A stretch of DNA of 64,000 bases from Tillandsia leiboldiana (GCA_029204045.2 CM055066.1:3688239-3752238); one strand, 5' to 3'. Positions 49,660 through 62,539 are shown, numbered from the stretch's first letter. Translations and numbers: made by a program. Notes: generated by a model from the letters alone, not told the origin.

Positions 49660-51102
49660 TCATGATGTTATAGGTTTTAACCCTATCCCCCTCGATGTAT
49701 TCCAGATCCTTTCTCTTCCCAAGGCCTTGGTTAATGGATCTGCTAGATTATCAGTAGATTTTATATAATCTACATTGATAATACCATTGTTCATATATGA
49801 TCTCACAGTACTGTGTTTTCTTCTCACGGATCTGGATTTACCGTTATAATAACGGTTTCTTACTCTACCAATAGCAGCAGTGCTATCACAGTGTATCAAC
49901 ACAGATGGAACTGGTTTCTCCAGAAATGGAATCTCAGACAATAAGTCTCTCAACCAACTAGCTTCCTCGCTAGCTGAAGCTAAAGCAATAAGCTCGGCTT
50001 CCATGGTTGAATTAGCAATGATAGTTTGCTTTTTAGATTTCCAACATATAGCACCACCTGCTAAAGTAAAAATATAACCAGTGGTAGAGAGAGAATCACC
50101 TGATAAAGTATTCCAATCAGCATCACTATAACCCTCAATTACAGCAGGATACTTCCCATAAAACAAGCCATAAGTTTTGGTACCAATGAGATATCTCATC
50201 ACACGTTCCATGGCATGCCAATGCTCTGTACCCGGCTTGCTTGTAAATCTACTAAGTATCCCTACTGCATATGCTATATCAGGTTTAGTGCAATCAGTCG
50301 CAAACCGCAAGCTTCCAATCATACTAGCATATTCCTTTTGATTTATAATTTCATTTTCACTTTTAACGGGAAATAAGTGAACACTTGAATCAAAAGGTGT
50401 AGTTACATACTTGCAATTAAGAAAGTTGTACTTTCTTAAAATTTTCTCAACATAATGCGACTGATCAAGAAAAATACCATCTGGTGTTTTGGTAATTTTC
50501 ATACCCAAAATGAAGTTAGCCTCACTAAGATCTTTTATTTCAAAATAATGATTTAGCATAATTTTTGTCTTATTAATAACATTTAAGTTAAAGCCAAAAA
50601 TTAGCAAATCATCTACATAAAGGCTAACAACTACATGCAATTTTTCAAAAGTTTTGTAGTAGATGCACTTATCACACTCGTTTGATTTAAAGCCATTCTC
50701 AATCATGCAAGAATCAAATTTTTCATGCCGCTGTCTGGGTGCCTGCTTTAAGCCATAAAGGGATTTATTTAGCTTGCACACTTTATTTTCTTGTCCAGGC
50801 TCTATGAACCCCTCAGGTTGGTCCATATAAATTTCCTCATCTAGGTCACCATTCAGAAAGGCGGTTTTTACATCCATCTGATGAATATGTAAATCATATA
50901 TTGCTGCAATAGCAATGAGAACTCTAATGGATGTCACTCTAGTAACCGGAGAAAAGGTATCAAAGAAGTCTAGATCTTCTTTTTGTTTATAACCTTTTGC
51001 GACAAGTCTTGCTTTATACTTGTCTACACTCCCATCCGGTTTCAATTTCTTTCTGAGGACCCATTTACAACCAATTGTTGTACAGCCTGGAGGTAAATCC
51101 AC
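49660..51102 (-). pseudogene. copia reverse transcriptase and RNase H
   Basis: 480 open codons. RT motifs are CKWVLRKKLKPDGSVDKYKA, HQMDVKTAFLNGDLDEEIYM and the catalytic SLYVDDLLIFG, then ILGMKITKTPDGIFLDQSHY and ATDCTKPDIAYAVG. RNase H motifs are GYSDADWN, STTGYIFTLAGGAI, NSTMEAELIAL and LIHCDSTAAI, ending in DYIKSTDNLADPLTKAL. The first codon used is internal. The frame is continuous with the integrase region upstream apart from a stop (TGA in place of a conserved Trp) at about 51106-51108. A conserved Trp after QAPRQ appears as Arg. Confidence 0.9.
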
Positions 51103-52083
51103 TAATTTTCAAGTTTTATTAGAAATTAGAGATTCCATCTCATCAGTTACAGCCTCTTTCCAAAAAATAGCGTCATTTGAAGATAAAACTTCTTGTAAAG
51201 AAAATGAGTTTTCTTCAATATTAAGAATAACATAATCAGGGCCAAAATCTTTTTCTATTCTATTTCTTTTACTCTTTCTAGGTTCAAAAACATATTGTTC
51301 TTGGTTTTGCGAAAGAGAGTTTGAAGAGTTTGGTTTATTCGAAACACTTTTAAATTCTTGGCCCCCACTATTTTTCGATTTTAAAGGAAACTTATCTTCA
51401 TGAAAAATAGCATCTCCTGATTCAAAAATCACATTGTTTTCAATATCTAAAAATCTATAGGTTGAACTGTTCAAGGCATATCCAAGAAATATACAAGTGG
51501 CAGCTCTAACACCCAATTTGGGTCTTTTAGGGTCTGATATCCTCACATAAGCTAGACAGCCCCACGCTTTAAAATATCCCAAATTTGGCTTATACCCTTT
51601 CTACAACTCAAAAGGTGTCATTTTAGACTTCTTATGTGGCACGCGATTCAAGACATAATTTGCAGTTAAAATAGCTTCACCCCAAAAATTTAAGGGTACA
51701 CCAGTGTCAACTATCATAGCATTTGTTAGCTCAATAAGTGTTCTATTTTTTCTCTCAGCCACTCCATTAGAAGCAGGCGAATATGGAGCTGTAGTTTCAT
51801 GGATAATTCCTAAAGACTGAACAAAAGAATTGAATCCTGTAGATTCATACTCACGACCTCGATCACTTCTAATTCTTTTAATCTTTTTACCGAATTGACT
51901 TTCTACTTCATGGAGAAAATCTTTAAATCTGTCAAAAGCATCACTTTTATTTTTCAGTAAATATACATAAGTATATTTAGAAAAATCATCTATAAATGTA
52001 ATAAAATATCTATTTCCTCCACGAGTTAGAGTACCTTCAAATTCACAAATATCACTGTGAATTAACTCAGGTAATTCGGTACT
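51103..52083 (-). pseudogene. copia integrase, interrupted
   Basis: The catalytic core is readable on the minus strand: FITFIDDFSKYTYVY (first Asp), IRSDRGREYES (second Asp), and PYSPASNGVAERKNR with the final Glu, then NFWGEA and the C-terminal GYFKAWGCLAYVRI and FLGYALNSSTYRFLD. The frame is cut by a TAG at 51601-51603, where copia integrases have a Trp, and bounded by TGA codons at about 52084 and 51106. Confidence 0.85.
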
Positions 52084-53071
52084 TCAATCAACACTCTTAT
52101 GAGGTAGTTTAGTGATTTTTGACTTACTATATGTTTCACATTTGTCAAAATCACTACTCAGTCTGGGAATTAATCCTAAACTACTCATCAAGCTAACATA
52201 TCTGCTATTAATATGACACAAACGAGCATGCCAAAAATTCACAGAAGAAAGCATATAAGCAGAAGTAGATGATGCTTTATTCTCAATGTTTAATTTAAAC
52301 ATTCCATCGCATGCATAACCTTTACCCACAAACTTTCCATTCTTGGAAATAACATACTGATCAGACTCAATGGTCTGTTTAAAGCCAGCTTTATTAAGAA
52401 GAAAACTTGACATCAAGTTCTTCCTAATCAAAGGTGTATACAACACATCTTTTAAGATGAGCACCTTTCCAGAAGAAAATTTTAACTCGACCTCATCACT
52501 CCCTAAAACTTCAGAAGTATGTGAATCACCAAGCATGATACTTCTTGATTGTTCATAGGGAGTATAAACTTTAAACCAAGTCTTATCATGACAGACATGC
52601 CTATTGGCACCAGAGTCTGCCCACCATCCTTCAGCATTTTCAACCAGGCATATGTCTGTAATCATTGCCACAAGTGGTTCCTCGGTAACGTTAGCTTGAG
52701 GTAAAGCTTTACGTTTTTGAAATTTGCAAATTCGAGCAATATGCCCACTTTTGCCACAGACATAGCAAATTATAGAATTTTTCTCTTGAGAATGAGGTCC
52801 TTGGTTATTTGAAGTTTTCTTAAATTGAGGTCTACCACTATTCTTTCCAATTTTCTTCTTAGGCTTCAAATATGTATTTCTAGAATGATTGTTATTAGGT
52901 AAAGAATGAGATGATACTAAGTTTACCTTAGTGTCGCTAGCATCATTTTTCTTTTACTTCAAGTGCATCTTGACCTCTTGCCTCTTTTGAAGCGGAAGGG
53001 CTTGTTAAGATTTCCGGTAGTATCGTTGGACTTTTCATGTGTAGCCACCATCTGTTGAATCTCCTTAAAAT
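52084..53071 (-). pseudogene. copia gag remnant, protease and pre-integrase region
   Basis: The zinc knuckle CYVCGKSGHIARIC, the aspartic protease WWADSGANRHVCH (DSG active site) and the pre-integrase zinc motif FWHARLCHIN are present in 52869-52084. Upstream, 52870-53071 has gag-like codons (MVATHEKSNDTTGN just inside the LTR) but also a stop and at least one frameshift. The main capsid part of gag is absent, so an internal deletion took the PBS and most of gag. Confidence 0.85.
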
Positions 53072-53615
53072 TGTTGGTGTAAATACACAAAATAGATGTT
53101 AGACTACAAAAAATATATGAAAAGTATCAACGAGTCGATCAAGCCGAGGCACGGATATCTCGCTCTCTTTAAGGAGATTCAAGCCCTCTGCGGTAGGCAA
53201 AGCCTTCGAACCGATGCAGCAGAACACTGACTCGTCCCCTCCAGGATACAACGGCTCGACCCTCGTCGTGTGGCTTCACCAACTCTGCACAAGTAGATGA
53301 GCCCAAAGCTCCACCAAAAGAACACCCTTTCTTTGACTTCTTTCTCTCTCAAGTATAATAGTTATTTAAGTCTTTTTTGTTGTTCTTTTTCAAGAGAGTA
53401 GAAAAGCTCTCTTATATAGGATTGTAAAGCCTATAGGTTACAAGTTATATTTATTAACCTTATTAAGTATGAAAGTTATAAGTATAAACTTTTCTTTCAA
53501 AACCACAATAGGTTACATCTTCAACGAGTTCAAAACCATGGTAAATAGTAAGTTCACCATGAATGCAAAAGAAACTCCATAACTTAAATGTATTAAATAT
53601 TAAAATGTTACAACA
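53072..53615 (-). repeat. copia 5' LTR
   Basis: The partner of 48548-49091. Followed on the right by the GTCTG duplication. Confidence 0.92.
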
Positions 53616-53620
53616 GTCTG

Positions 53621-54766
53621 AAATATAGAACACCCTATATAAATACTCACTTCTTTTAGAATTCTCTTTTTTATTTTCTAAGACAGATTTTTAAAAATCT
53701 ATATTTTGGTCCGTAAAATTTTAAAAATATTTTCAGAAAGTTACGGCATTAATAGAAAGAACGAAATTACCAAATTACGCTTATTTGTTTGATAAAAAAA
53801 ATAATAATTTTTTTTAAAAATAATATTATTTTTTAAAAATAATTTTTAATATAAATTTTGATAGAGTTTTAAAAGTCGGGGAAGAAAAAGTAAAAATTAC
53901 TAATTTTTACAGAATAATTTTTACTATTTTAACTTAGTTATTATATAGATAAAAATGTACTGAACTTAGCTCAACTATCACTACCAAGTATTTTTAAAAT
54001 TTTAATTTTACTATCTAATCTTTAAATTTATTTAATTTGAACCGAATAGTACTTTTTAAAATTCAAATTTTAAATACGTTATTTATCTTTACAAATTTAG
54101 TTAGCATATTTTATACAATTTACGTAACTATAAATTTATTGAAGTAAACAATAAGCATAAATTTTGTATCTGAAAAGTCATCAAATTATTTAAATCAAAT
54201 AAATTAAAAAATTAAGTACTAAAATTAAAAATTTTAAAAATTGGGTTGTTGAATCCAAACCGATAATAATTGAGATAATTTTTATATATTTTCACCTATT
54301 ATATATAAATAATAGTTTATAAATATATTTCATTCCTAATCAATTAAAATCGGCTCTTTTTTACAAAATATTGAATAAATATTTTTTAATCATATGTAAA
54401 ATTATTTATTAATTCAAATTAATTCAAACTGTTTTATTCTTCCACATGAACTGTAACTTATAAATCCTAAAAAAATTACAAAAGCTATTTTTTATAAGAA
54501 CATAATTGTCCAAAAGGTTAAAATTTAATGGTCAACTTACTATAGTTAATTTATAAAAATATATTTGCATATTTTGAGGCTCTTAGATAAATATATTTGA
54601 AAATTAAAAAATTATAGGGATAAAACTATAATTTTAAAACTTAAGTGCAATATAGATGAAATCATCCCTTCTCTTCTTTTTCATCTGAGCAACGCTGAGA
54701 TTACAATCCATTTTATCTATTTTTACATACCAGTCCCTAACTTCTACAAAAAATTTAGACATTATA
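53621..54766. other. no gene seen; AT-rich spacer between two retrotransposons
   Basis: Mostly A/T with short runs. No open frame of note, element ends or RNA gene. The 5 bp before the next LTR are TTATA (54762-54766), the expected target duplication of the gypsy element. Confidence 0.55.
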
Positions 54767-57508
54767 TGTCACGCCCCGGGGGTTTTATTTTAGCGGAAAC
54801 GATACCTCAAAGTACGCGTAAAGTGCGTACAAATTTTTTGTTTAAAAACCTCCTTCCCCGGCGCGTGCCCAGACCCGCCACATATACAGATTTACTCGAA
54901 AATCGGGCAGAGTCTCCTCTGTATATGCACGGCGTCGCGGCTGTTACAATAGTCGAACATAAGCAATCATTTTCCCATTTAATCACAACAGTTCGAAGTA
55001 GTACGGTGCATGAAGGCGAAACAATACCCGTGGCCAGTCAGGTTGAACGTATAAACCCACCGTTTTGGAAACAGGCTCACACGGCCTTAGGATTTGAAAA
55101 ACTGATTGGAAAACGGCATAAATCCACAAGGTTTAGAAAACGGGCCCACCCGACCCTAGACTTTTGAAAACAGTTTTCGAAGTCCTTTTTCTTTTGCTTT
55201 CTAGTTGATTTGTTTAGAAAACGGCCAAACGGGAAAAATAAAGGAAACAGTAGTGCATAACCAGAATGAAAGTACTCAACATCCACACGACCCCACAAGG
55301 GTATCGAGAACCACACAATAACCTACAATTCCGAATGAAATGCAGAGAAAGTAAAGAAAACAGCATACTAGGGCCCCCTCAGCCCGACTGCTACCACCTC
55401 GGCCTCACCGTCGCCTACATCTACCCCCTGGAGGTACCTGTCACAGAGTGGGTAGTCAGCGACACTATCATAAAAATAGTACTAAAGCAGTAAAGTAATA
55501 CCAAGCCACAAAAGTAAGACTAGCCGGAACAACCGCTCTACTCGTAACGGTAACTCGCAACCACCTGTACCACCTGTAACACCTGTAACCCCGGTAACAC
55601 CTGTAACACCTGACCGCGTCGGGCACCTATCCCGGCGGGTCGCACACCTGACCTCGTCGGGCACCAACCCCGACGGGTCGCACACCTGACCTCGTCGGGT
55701 ACCAACCCCGACAGGTCGCACACCTGACCTCGTCGGGTACCAACCCCGACAGGTCGCACCGCTCGCACCTTGCTGCCTCAAACCCCACACCTACGGGGGC
55801 CCCCACTACGTCACCTCGTGGGGTAACACGGGTCGAAGACCGCATTTCCGGAAAAGAGCACCCTTTGCGGTGGCCAGACCGCGGGTGCGCGTGTCGCAAC
55901 TCGAGCATAAGTAACCAAGACACGGGGTAATATAGTACATCATAGAAACCGTCAGTGTTAGTACCGATTAACAATAAAAAGTCCCTTTCGGATCACCAAC
56001 ACAATACTCAGCCTCGACCGTAAACCCACCTTGTTGTCGCGCTCCTGACCGATGCTAGGTTCTCCCGCGTCTCGGGTGCCCGCCCGGACCTACAAGAACC
56101 TGTCATACAGGAGTCAGTGATTAAGACTCTGTAAGATTAACGACTAGAACACCCGGCGCCCCCCCACCTTGCGCACAATTTGTACACGTACGCGCCTGAC
56201 CCCGCACGGCTGGGCGGCGTACTAACTGCGTGCGGCGCCGTCCGCATGCGGTGACGCCCGCATGCGGCAGTCCGCATGCGGTGCCTCCCGCACCCGCATG
56301 CGGAGCCGCCCGCAAGCGGCGGCGCCCGCATGCGGCAGCCCGCATGCGGTGCCGCCCGCACCCGCATGCGGAGCCGCCCGCAAGCAGCGGCGCCCGCATG
56401 CGGCAGCCCGCATGCGGTGCCTCCCGCACCCGCATGCGGCGGCGCCCGCAAGCGGCGGCGCCCGCATGCGGCAGCCCGCATGCGGTGCCGCCCGCACCCG
56501 CATGCGGAGGCGCCCGCAAGCGGCGGCGCCCGCATGCGGCGGCGCCCGCATGCGGCAGCCCGCATGCGGTGCCGCCCGCATCCGCATGCGGAGCCGCCCG
56601 CAAGCGGCGGCGCCCGCATGCGGCAGCCCGCATGCGGTGCCTCCCGCACGCGGCGCCGCCCGCATGCGGATGCACGCGGCGCCGCCCTCATGCGGCGCCG
56701 CCCGCATGCGGCGCCGCCCGCATGCGTGGCTCCGGTAATGGCGCCGACTCCCCTCCCTTTTTCCTAAGAGAACCAAGAAATGACCAAATCAAGAACCCTA
56801 AGCCATGCTTACCTGGGTTTCGTCGGCTAGGGTTGATCTAGGGGATGATCGTCCTGTTCTTGGGTGAAGGGTATGCCGGCGATCCTCCTTCTCCTCACCC
56901 GCTCCACCTTGCTTCTCCTCTCGATCGATTGGGGAAAGGTAAGGTTCGGTTGGGAAACTGAAAGGTTGGGGAAGTGGGTTTTCGTTGCCTTTGGGGTTTC
57001 GTACGCAGGGGGAGTTAAGGGGAGTTGTGGGGAGTGGCCGGTAGTTGGGGGAAGTGGTGGGAAGTTGGGGCGGTTCGTGGGAAGTTGTGGGGAAGTGGTG
57101 GGAAGTTGGGGGCGGTTCGTGGGGAGTTGTACGACGGGAAAACGCGGGAGTGATTAAGGTGGCGGAAGCGGTTAAGTTGGGGAATGGGAATGAACCCAGT
57201 TCAAGTTAAAAACAGGTACAAGTCGGGTGCGAACCAGGGTCCGGTCTGTCTGAAAAACCGCGTTAACCACCTGAACCGTTAGCTACCTTCCGGAATTTAT
57301 TCCGGGAGATTCCGGCGTCGGAATTCAAAACCGATTTCGCCGTCGTTCTCCGTTTCGCGAGCCCTATTAACTAAAAATACCCGCAGGCCCCGACGGTCTG
57401 TCCGGAAACAAGGAATTATTCGATCACCCTCCAGCCCCCGAAACGAAATGCGGAATTAACGAAACCAAAAGTAGACCCTTAAAATATTTTAAACCAGCGG
57501 CTACTACA
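54767..57508 (-). repeat. gypsy 3' LTR, about 2.74 kb
   Basis: The plus-strand ends are TGTCACGCCCCGGGGG and GCGGCTACTACA. Just beyond the right end, plus CCACTCACCTCTTAAAAC is the reverse of a purine tract. It contains a 38-bp GTCGGG(C/T)ACCAACCCCGAC repeat (four copies, 55617-55755) and the GC-rich array at 56225-56745. Confidence 0.85.
56225..56745. repeat. GC-rich tandem array based on CCCGCATGCGGC
   Basis: Higher-order units of about 68 bp (GCATGCGGCAGCCCGCATGC, GGTGCCGCCCGCACC, CGCATGCGGAGCCGCCCGCA, AGCGGCGGCGCC) are repeated about six to seven times. Because the sub-repeats are multiples of three and lack A/T-rich stops, long frames stay open on both strands. None is a gene. Confidence 0.93.
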
Positions 57509-57544
57509 CCACTCACCTCTTAAAACGAGTTTCGTCCTCGAAAC

Positions 57545-59461
57545 TCAATCCTGGTTCGCGGTAAAGAGATAAGGATAGCCCTCTCTCATCTTTGATTCTA
57601 GTTCCCACGTCGCTTCCCGCTCTTCGTGGTGGTTCCAGTGCACCTGCACATAGGGGATGTCTCGGTTTCGAAGCGTCTTACTTTCTCTTGCTAGTATTCG
57701 CACAGGGGTTTCCTCAAAGCTTAGGTCCTCCTTTAGTTCGAGTGTCGAGACGTCCAGAACATGCGACGGGTCGGGGAGGTATTTCTTGAGCATCGAAACG
57801 TGGAACACGTCATGAATCCGGTTGAGGTTCGGTGGTAGGGCAAGGCGGTAAGCCACTGGGCCAATCCGTTCCAGGATCTCGAATGGCCCCACGAACCGCG
57901 GGCTTAGCTTGCCTTTTAACCCGAATCGCTTGATTCCCCTGGACGGCGAGACCCGCAAAAACACGTGTTCTCCCACCTGGAACTCTAAATCGCGGCGTCT
58001 TCGATCCGCGTAGCTCTTTTGTCGACTCTGGGCGGTTAGTAAGCGCTGTCTGATGAGGCGCACTTTCTCTTCTGTTTCTTCCACCAAGTCGGGTCCCATG
58101 AACTTCCGTTCTCCCAAGTCGTCCCAACAGATCGGGGATCGGCAGCGTCTCCCGTATAAAGCTTCGTAGGGTGCCATCAGTATGCTGGCCTGGTGGCTAT
58201 TGTTGTAAGCGAATTCTACAAGTGGTAGGTAACGCTCCCAACCGACTCCCCAATCGAGTACACAGGCCCGAAGCAGGTCCTCTAGCGTCTGTATCACTCG
58301 CTCCGACTGCCCGTCTGTCTGAGGGTGGAAGGCTGTGCTGAAGTGCAATTTAGTCCCCAAGGCTTGTTGCAGACTCTGCCAAAACTTTGAGACAAAACGC
58401 GTGTCTCTGTCTGATGTGATCGATGCCGGTACCCCATGCAGTCTTACAATCTCGCTGAGGTAGACTTGAGCCAACCGCTCTCTGGTCCAGGTTGTGTGAA
58501 TCGGCAGGAAGTGCGCTGACTTAGTTAGCCGGTCCACCACAACCCATATTGTGTCGTGTCCTTGTGGTGAACGTGGGAACCCGGTGACAAAGTCCATGGT
58601 GATATGATCCCACTTCCACTCCGGTACCGGTAAGGGTTGTAACTTTCCCGCCGGTCGTTGATGTTCCGCCTTTATTTGTTGACACACCAGGCAATGAGCT
58701 ACAAATTGAGTTACATCCCTCTTCATCTTGGGCCACCAGAAGGTCTGCTTGAGGTCCCTGTACATCTTTGTGCCTCCTGGATGCGCTGCATAAGGGGCGC
58801 TGTGTGCCTCGGACAGAATTTCCTTCTTCAATTCCGGGGTATCCGGCACGCAAATCCGCCCGCGGAACCGTAGGGTGTCATCGCCTTCCAATGAAAAGTC
58901 ACCTTCCTGATCCGGTGAGATCTTGTCTCTTACGAGCTGTAAGTGTGAGTCCGCCTGCTGTCCCTCTCGAATCTTTTCTAACAGTGTTGGCTTGACCACC
59001 AGAGTTAGAAGTTGCGCAACCGTGCCTGCTGGTACTACTTCCAACCCTAGTCGTGAAAATTCAGCGATCAAGTTGCTCTGCTCAGTCATCGCACCTACCG
59101 ATCTTCCCTCCAATCGCCCCTTCCTGCTCAGAGCGTCTGCTACCACATTTGCTTTCCCGGGGTGGTATTGGATCGTTAGGTCGTAATCCTTCAGTAATTC
59201 AAGCCACCGTCTCTGCCGCAGGTTTAGTTCCTTTTGGGTGAACAGGTATTTAAGACTCTGGTGATCTGAGAAGATGTTACAATGGACACCAAAGAGATAG
59301 TGTCTCCATAACTTCAGGACGAAGACCACCGCAGCCAGCTCTAAGTCGTGTATTGGGTAGTTTCTTTCGTAGTCCTTTAGTTGCCTAGACGCATAGGCTA
59401 TTACCTTCCCCTGCTGCATTAACACACCCCCAAGGCCGATTCTTGAAGCGTCGCAGTACAC
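57545..59461 (-). pseudogene. gypsy RNase H, integrase and chromodomain
   Basis: 638 open codons. RNase H is at the start (MYCDASRIGLGGVLMQQGKV, AYASRQLKDYERNYPIHDLE, FSDHQSLKYLFTQKELNLRQ). The integrase zinc finger is HPGGTKMYRDLKQTFWWPKM plus HCLVCQQIK. The core has MDFVTGFPRS, ITSDRDTRFVS and HPQTDGQSERVIQTLED. The GPY-type tail is KLSPRFVGPFEILERIGPVA. Near the C-terminus, PVRILARESKTLRNRDIPYV with VHWNHHEEREATWE is a chromodomain. The piece is intact in itself. The upstream frame is cut by a TGA at 59555-59557, so the first ATG at 59461 is internal. Confidence 0.9.
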
Positions 59462-59554
59462 CTCATAGTCCTCACCGGGTGTTGGTAGTACAAGAATCCG
59501 TGCCTCGGTTAGCCTTCTTTTGAGTTCTTCAAAACTTTCCTGGCATTTGGCCGT

Positions 59555-60658
59555 TCATACAAACTTTTCTCCTTTCTTGGTCAACCGGTTTAGAGGGGCC
59601 GCAATCTTCGAGAAACCCTCGACAAAGCGTCTATAATACCCCGCCAGCCCCAAGAAACTGCGGATCTCCGTCACCATCGTGGGCGGCTGCCAGTCTATCA
59701 CCGATTCCACCTTCTTGGGGTCCACGGCGATTCCCTTTGCCGAGATCACATGCCCCAGGAATCCCACTTCGCGTAGCTAGAACTCACACTTTTTGAGCTT
59801 AGCGAACAGCTTCTGCTCCCTGAGGGTTTGGAGAATCGTTCGTAAGTGATCCTCGTGCTCCTCGTCGGTGGATGAGTAGATTAGTATATCATCGATGAAG
59901 ACCACCACGAACCGGTCTAAGAATGGTCTGAAGACCCGGTTCATCATGTCCATAAAGACTGCGGGGGCGTTCGTAAGTCCGAACGGCATGACCGTAAACT
60001 CGTAATGGCCATACCGGGTCCGGAAAGCGGTCTTCGGAATGTCCTCGTTCCGAACCCGAAGCTGGTGGTAGCCAGACTGTAGATCAATTTTTGAGAAGAC
60101 CGTCACTCCTCGTAGTTGGTCGAAGAGGTCGTCGATTCTGGGCAGGGGGTACTTATTTTTCACCGTGACCTTGTTTATTCCTCTGTAGTCGATACAGAGT
60201 CGCAGGCTTCCATCCTTCTTCCGTACAAAAAGCACTGGTGCGCCCCAGGGTGACACACTCGGCCTGACAAACCCTTTGTCCAAGAGGTCTTCCAGTTGCG
60301 CCTTTAACTCCTTCAACTCCGCGAAGGCCATTCGGTAGGGTGCCTTCGTTATAGGTTGAGTACCTGGCAAGAGTTCAATAGGGAACACCACCTCCCTTTC
60401 AGGGGGTATCCCAGGCAGCTCCGTCGGAAAGACATCGGGAAAGTCCCTCACCACCGGGATGTCTGAAGGTATCGTCGAGGGTCGGGTAACCAGATCTACC
60501 GATGCCAAATAGGCTACACACCCACCCTCTATCAGGCTCCTGGCTCGAGCCGCTGAGATGACTGCCGGGAAGGAGGTGCTCTTGCACGCTAGGTACGCAT
60601 TCTTAGAGAAACTTGGTTCTTGTAGTTGTACCATCCGCTTATCGCAGTCGATAAGCAC
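59555..60658 (-). pseudogene. gypsy reverse transcriptase, broken by stops
   Basis: RT motifs are PPEREVVFPIELLPGTQPIT, KAPYRMAFAELKELKAQLED, WGAPVLFVRKKDGSLRLCID, NKYPLPRIDDLFDQL, FSKIDLQSGYHQLRV, MPFGLTNAPAVFMDMMN and the catalytic VVFIDDILIYSS, then the thumb region GFLGHVISAKGIAVDPKKVE and FLGLAGYYRRFVEGFSKIA. A TAG at 59777-59779 divides it where relatives have Trp, and a TGA ends it at 59555. Upstream, a TAG at about 60673-60675 separates it from the protease. Confidence 0.9.
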
Positions 60659-60823
60659 TTGGTACCTTGAGAGCTAGTCCATGCCCAAAACAACGTCGTA
60701 CTCCTTCAAGGGAATCACTATTAAGTCCCAAGGACAAAATAGCCGCCCTAGCTTAATCGGGCAAGTGGCTACCAAACTAGTCGCCTCCAGTGTCCCACCC
60801 GCGGTCTGGACCGTCAACCGACT

Positions 60824-62356
60824 TTAGAGAGGTGTTTCCTCGAGGTCATGCGAAAACACGTACTCGCGAGAAATGAACGAGTGTGTTGCTCCAGTATCAA
60901 AGAGGGTTCTAGAACGTGAATTTGAAATGGAAGTTATACCTGCGAGTACGTGCTCCGGCGGGTCCGATTCCTGGCGGGTCATGGAATAAATTCTCCCGCC
61001 CGGTTGAGGCTGCCTATCCTCTTCGCGCCGCGTAGCCGGGGGCCTAGAGGTCAACCCCATAGGAGCTTTCCCCCGCCCCAAAAATTGTGGTGAAGGCGTG
61101 GAAGCGGCAGAGGAGGCTGATCCCACGGTAAGGGGGCAGTTGCGGCGGAAGTGCCCCTGCTTGCCGCAACGGAAGCAATGGTCGGCTCTCTGGGAGCAAC
61201 TCAACACCCCATGCGCTCCCCCGCAGATCACGCAAGGCCCGTCTCTTGGCCTCGGCTCTCCCGTAGGTGCGCTCCGTGCTCCCGACTGTGCCCTCCACCG
61301 CTTGGGGAGTCGGCTCCCTGCAGATGACCCCCCTCCGTAGCTCTGCTGTTGCCGCTTCCTATCTTCATGCTGTGCCGGGGCCTCCCTCCTAGCGCGGGTA
61401 ACGGCAAGCCCACGCTCTACGACAGTGGCCCGGTCGACCACTTTCTGGAACGTATGCAAATCAGCGGCTTGAACCACCTGGAAAATATCACTTCGCAACC
61501 CATCCACGAATAGTTGCGCCTTGTGGGGTTCATCCCTTATAACGAAAGGGACGCAATTTGCCAGGCGCACGAATTCGCGCTGATACTCCATAACTGTCTT
61601 GCTCCCTTGCTGAATGTGGTTCAGGTCGTCCTCCAGTTTCTTCTTGACGCTATTTGTGAAGAAGGCCCCAAACAATTCCTGCTTGAACGTTGTCCACAAT
61701 AGTAGCATGGTGCCCTGGGTGGGATCAGGGCGCACCGTCTTCCACCATAGACGAGCGTTTCCCTCCAAAAAGTGAACCGCCAGAGGAACGCGCTCGGGGT
61801 CCTCGATGAGTAGGTCCTCAAACAATTTTTCCATCGATCCCACCCACTTTTCGACTACCCAGGGATCAGTCGTCTCCCCCTCGAACGTGGGTGGTTCGAA
61901 CTTCATGAAATCCGCCAGATTGACCCGCACTCGCTCTCGTTCCGCCCGCATAACCGTCCCTTCCCTGGCGACGGCGGCGGCCGCGGGGGTGCTCCCGCCG
62001 AGAGCCCCCGGCGCCGGCCCCACGGACGCTGATGCAGGTGCTGCCATCGGTGCCGTGGTCTGGGTATGTGCTAGCCCGGCCGTTGCCGCCGGTAGAGGGG
62101 TTGCCCCTACCCCAGCACCTGTCGCTTGCGGTACTGCGGCCGGTGCAATTGGTTCCGGTGGAGGGGCGGGAGCGACCGGTTGCTGCTGCGTCAATTGACG
62201 CACACGATCCGTAAGGGTCGCCATCTGCCCCGCCATCTCCCTCAATTGTTGCCGCAGGAGCTGGTTTTCTACAGCTGCTGATATCGTCGCATCTGTCCCT
62301 ACCTCCTCGGCCGACGCTTTGGTCTGTACCATTGTCTGTACAGACATACCAACCAA
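60824..62356 (-). pseudogene. gypsy Gag and protease, 510 codons
   Basis: It starts at the first ATG after the primer site (MVGMSVQTMVQTKA). It has an N-terminal coiled stretch (NQLLRQQLREMAGQMATLTD) and an Ala/Pro-rich linker. The retrotransposon gag domain (FMKFEPPTFEGETTDPWVVE ... LEGNARLWWKTV) and VMEYQREFVRLANCVPF follow. The zinc knuckle is CFRCGKQGHFRRNC. Near the end is the aspartic protease motif LFDTGATHSFIS. A TAA at 60824 follows EETPL where the frame should continue into the rest of protease and RT, so it is a nonsense codon. Confidence 0.9.
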
Positions 62357-62539
62357 AGCTTAGCACTCATCTCTGCTAGATGAACCATCGTAAAATCGAG
62401 AGAGAAAAGAAACATTATCTACAAATCCCCTCCCCGATCTCTCACGTCTTAACCCTTAAACCCTGCACATTTCATTTATTCGTAGTTAAGTGTGATATCT
62501 CGGTGGATGTTGAGCCGTCACTGTTGTGATTAAAGCAAA

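Larger units (their letters stand above)
48548..53615 (-). mobile_element. Ty1/copia retrotransposon with paired LTRs, defective
   Basis: LTRs are 48548-49091 and 53072-53615, each 544 bp, TGTTGGTGTA...TGTTACAACA, with 3 differences by eye. GTCTG at 48543-48547 and 53616-53620 is the target duplication. A purine tract on the minus strand (plus TTCCCCCACTC at 49092) adjoins the 3' LTR. Pol domains follow copia order: zinc knuckle and protease, integrase, RT, RNase H. No initiator tRNA-Met primer site lies next to the 5' LTR at 53072; gag-like sequence begins almost at the LTR edge. Several stops break the frame. Confidence 0.92.

Noticed and set aside
54766..55493. Plus-strand frames of 75 and 133 codons, repeated at 62617-63287
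   Set aside because: Both lie at the same place in the two gypsy LTRs, antisense to the element, and the frames match nothing I recognise.
56121..56841. Several overlapping open frames of 158-203 codons on both strands, rich in Arg, Ala, Cys and Gly
   Set aside because: They run through the CGCATGCGGC tandem array in three frames each way. The repeat length and GC content keep them open, and the array lies inside an LTR.
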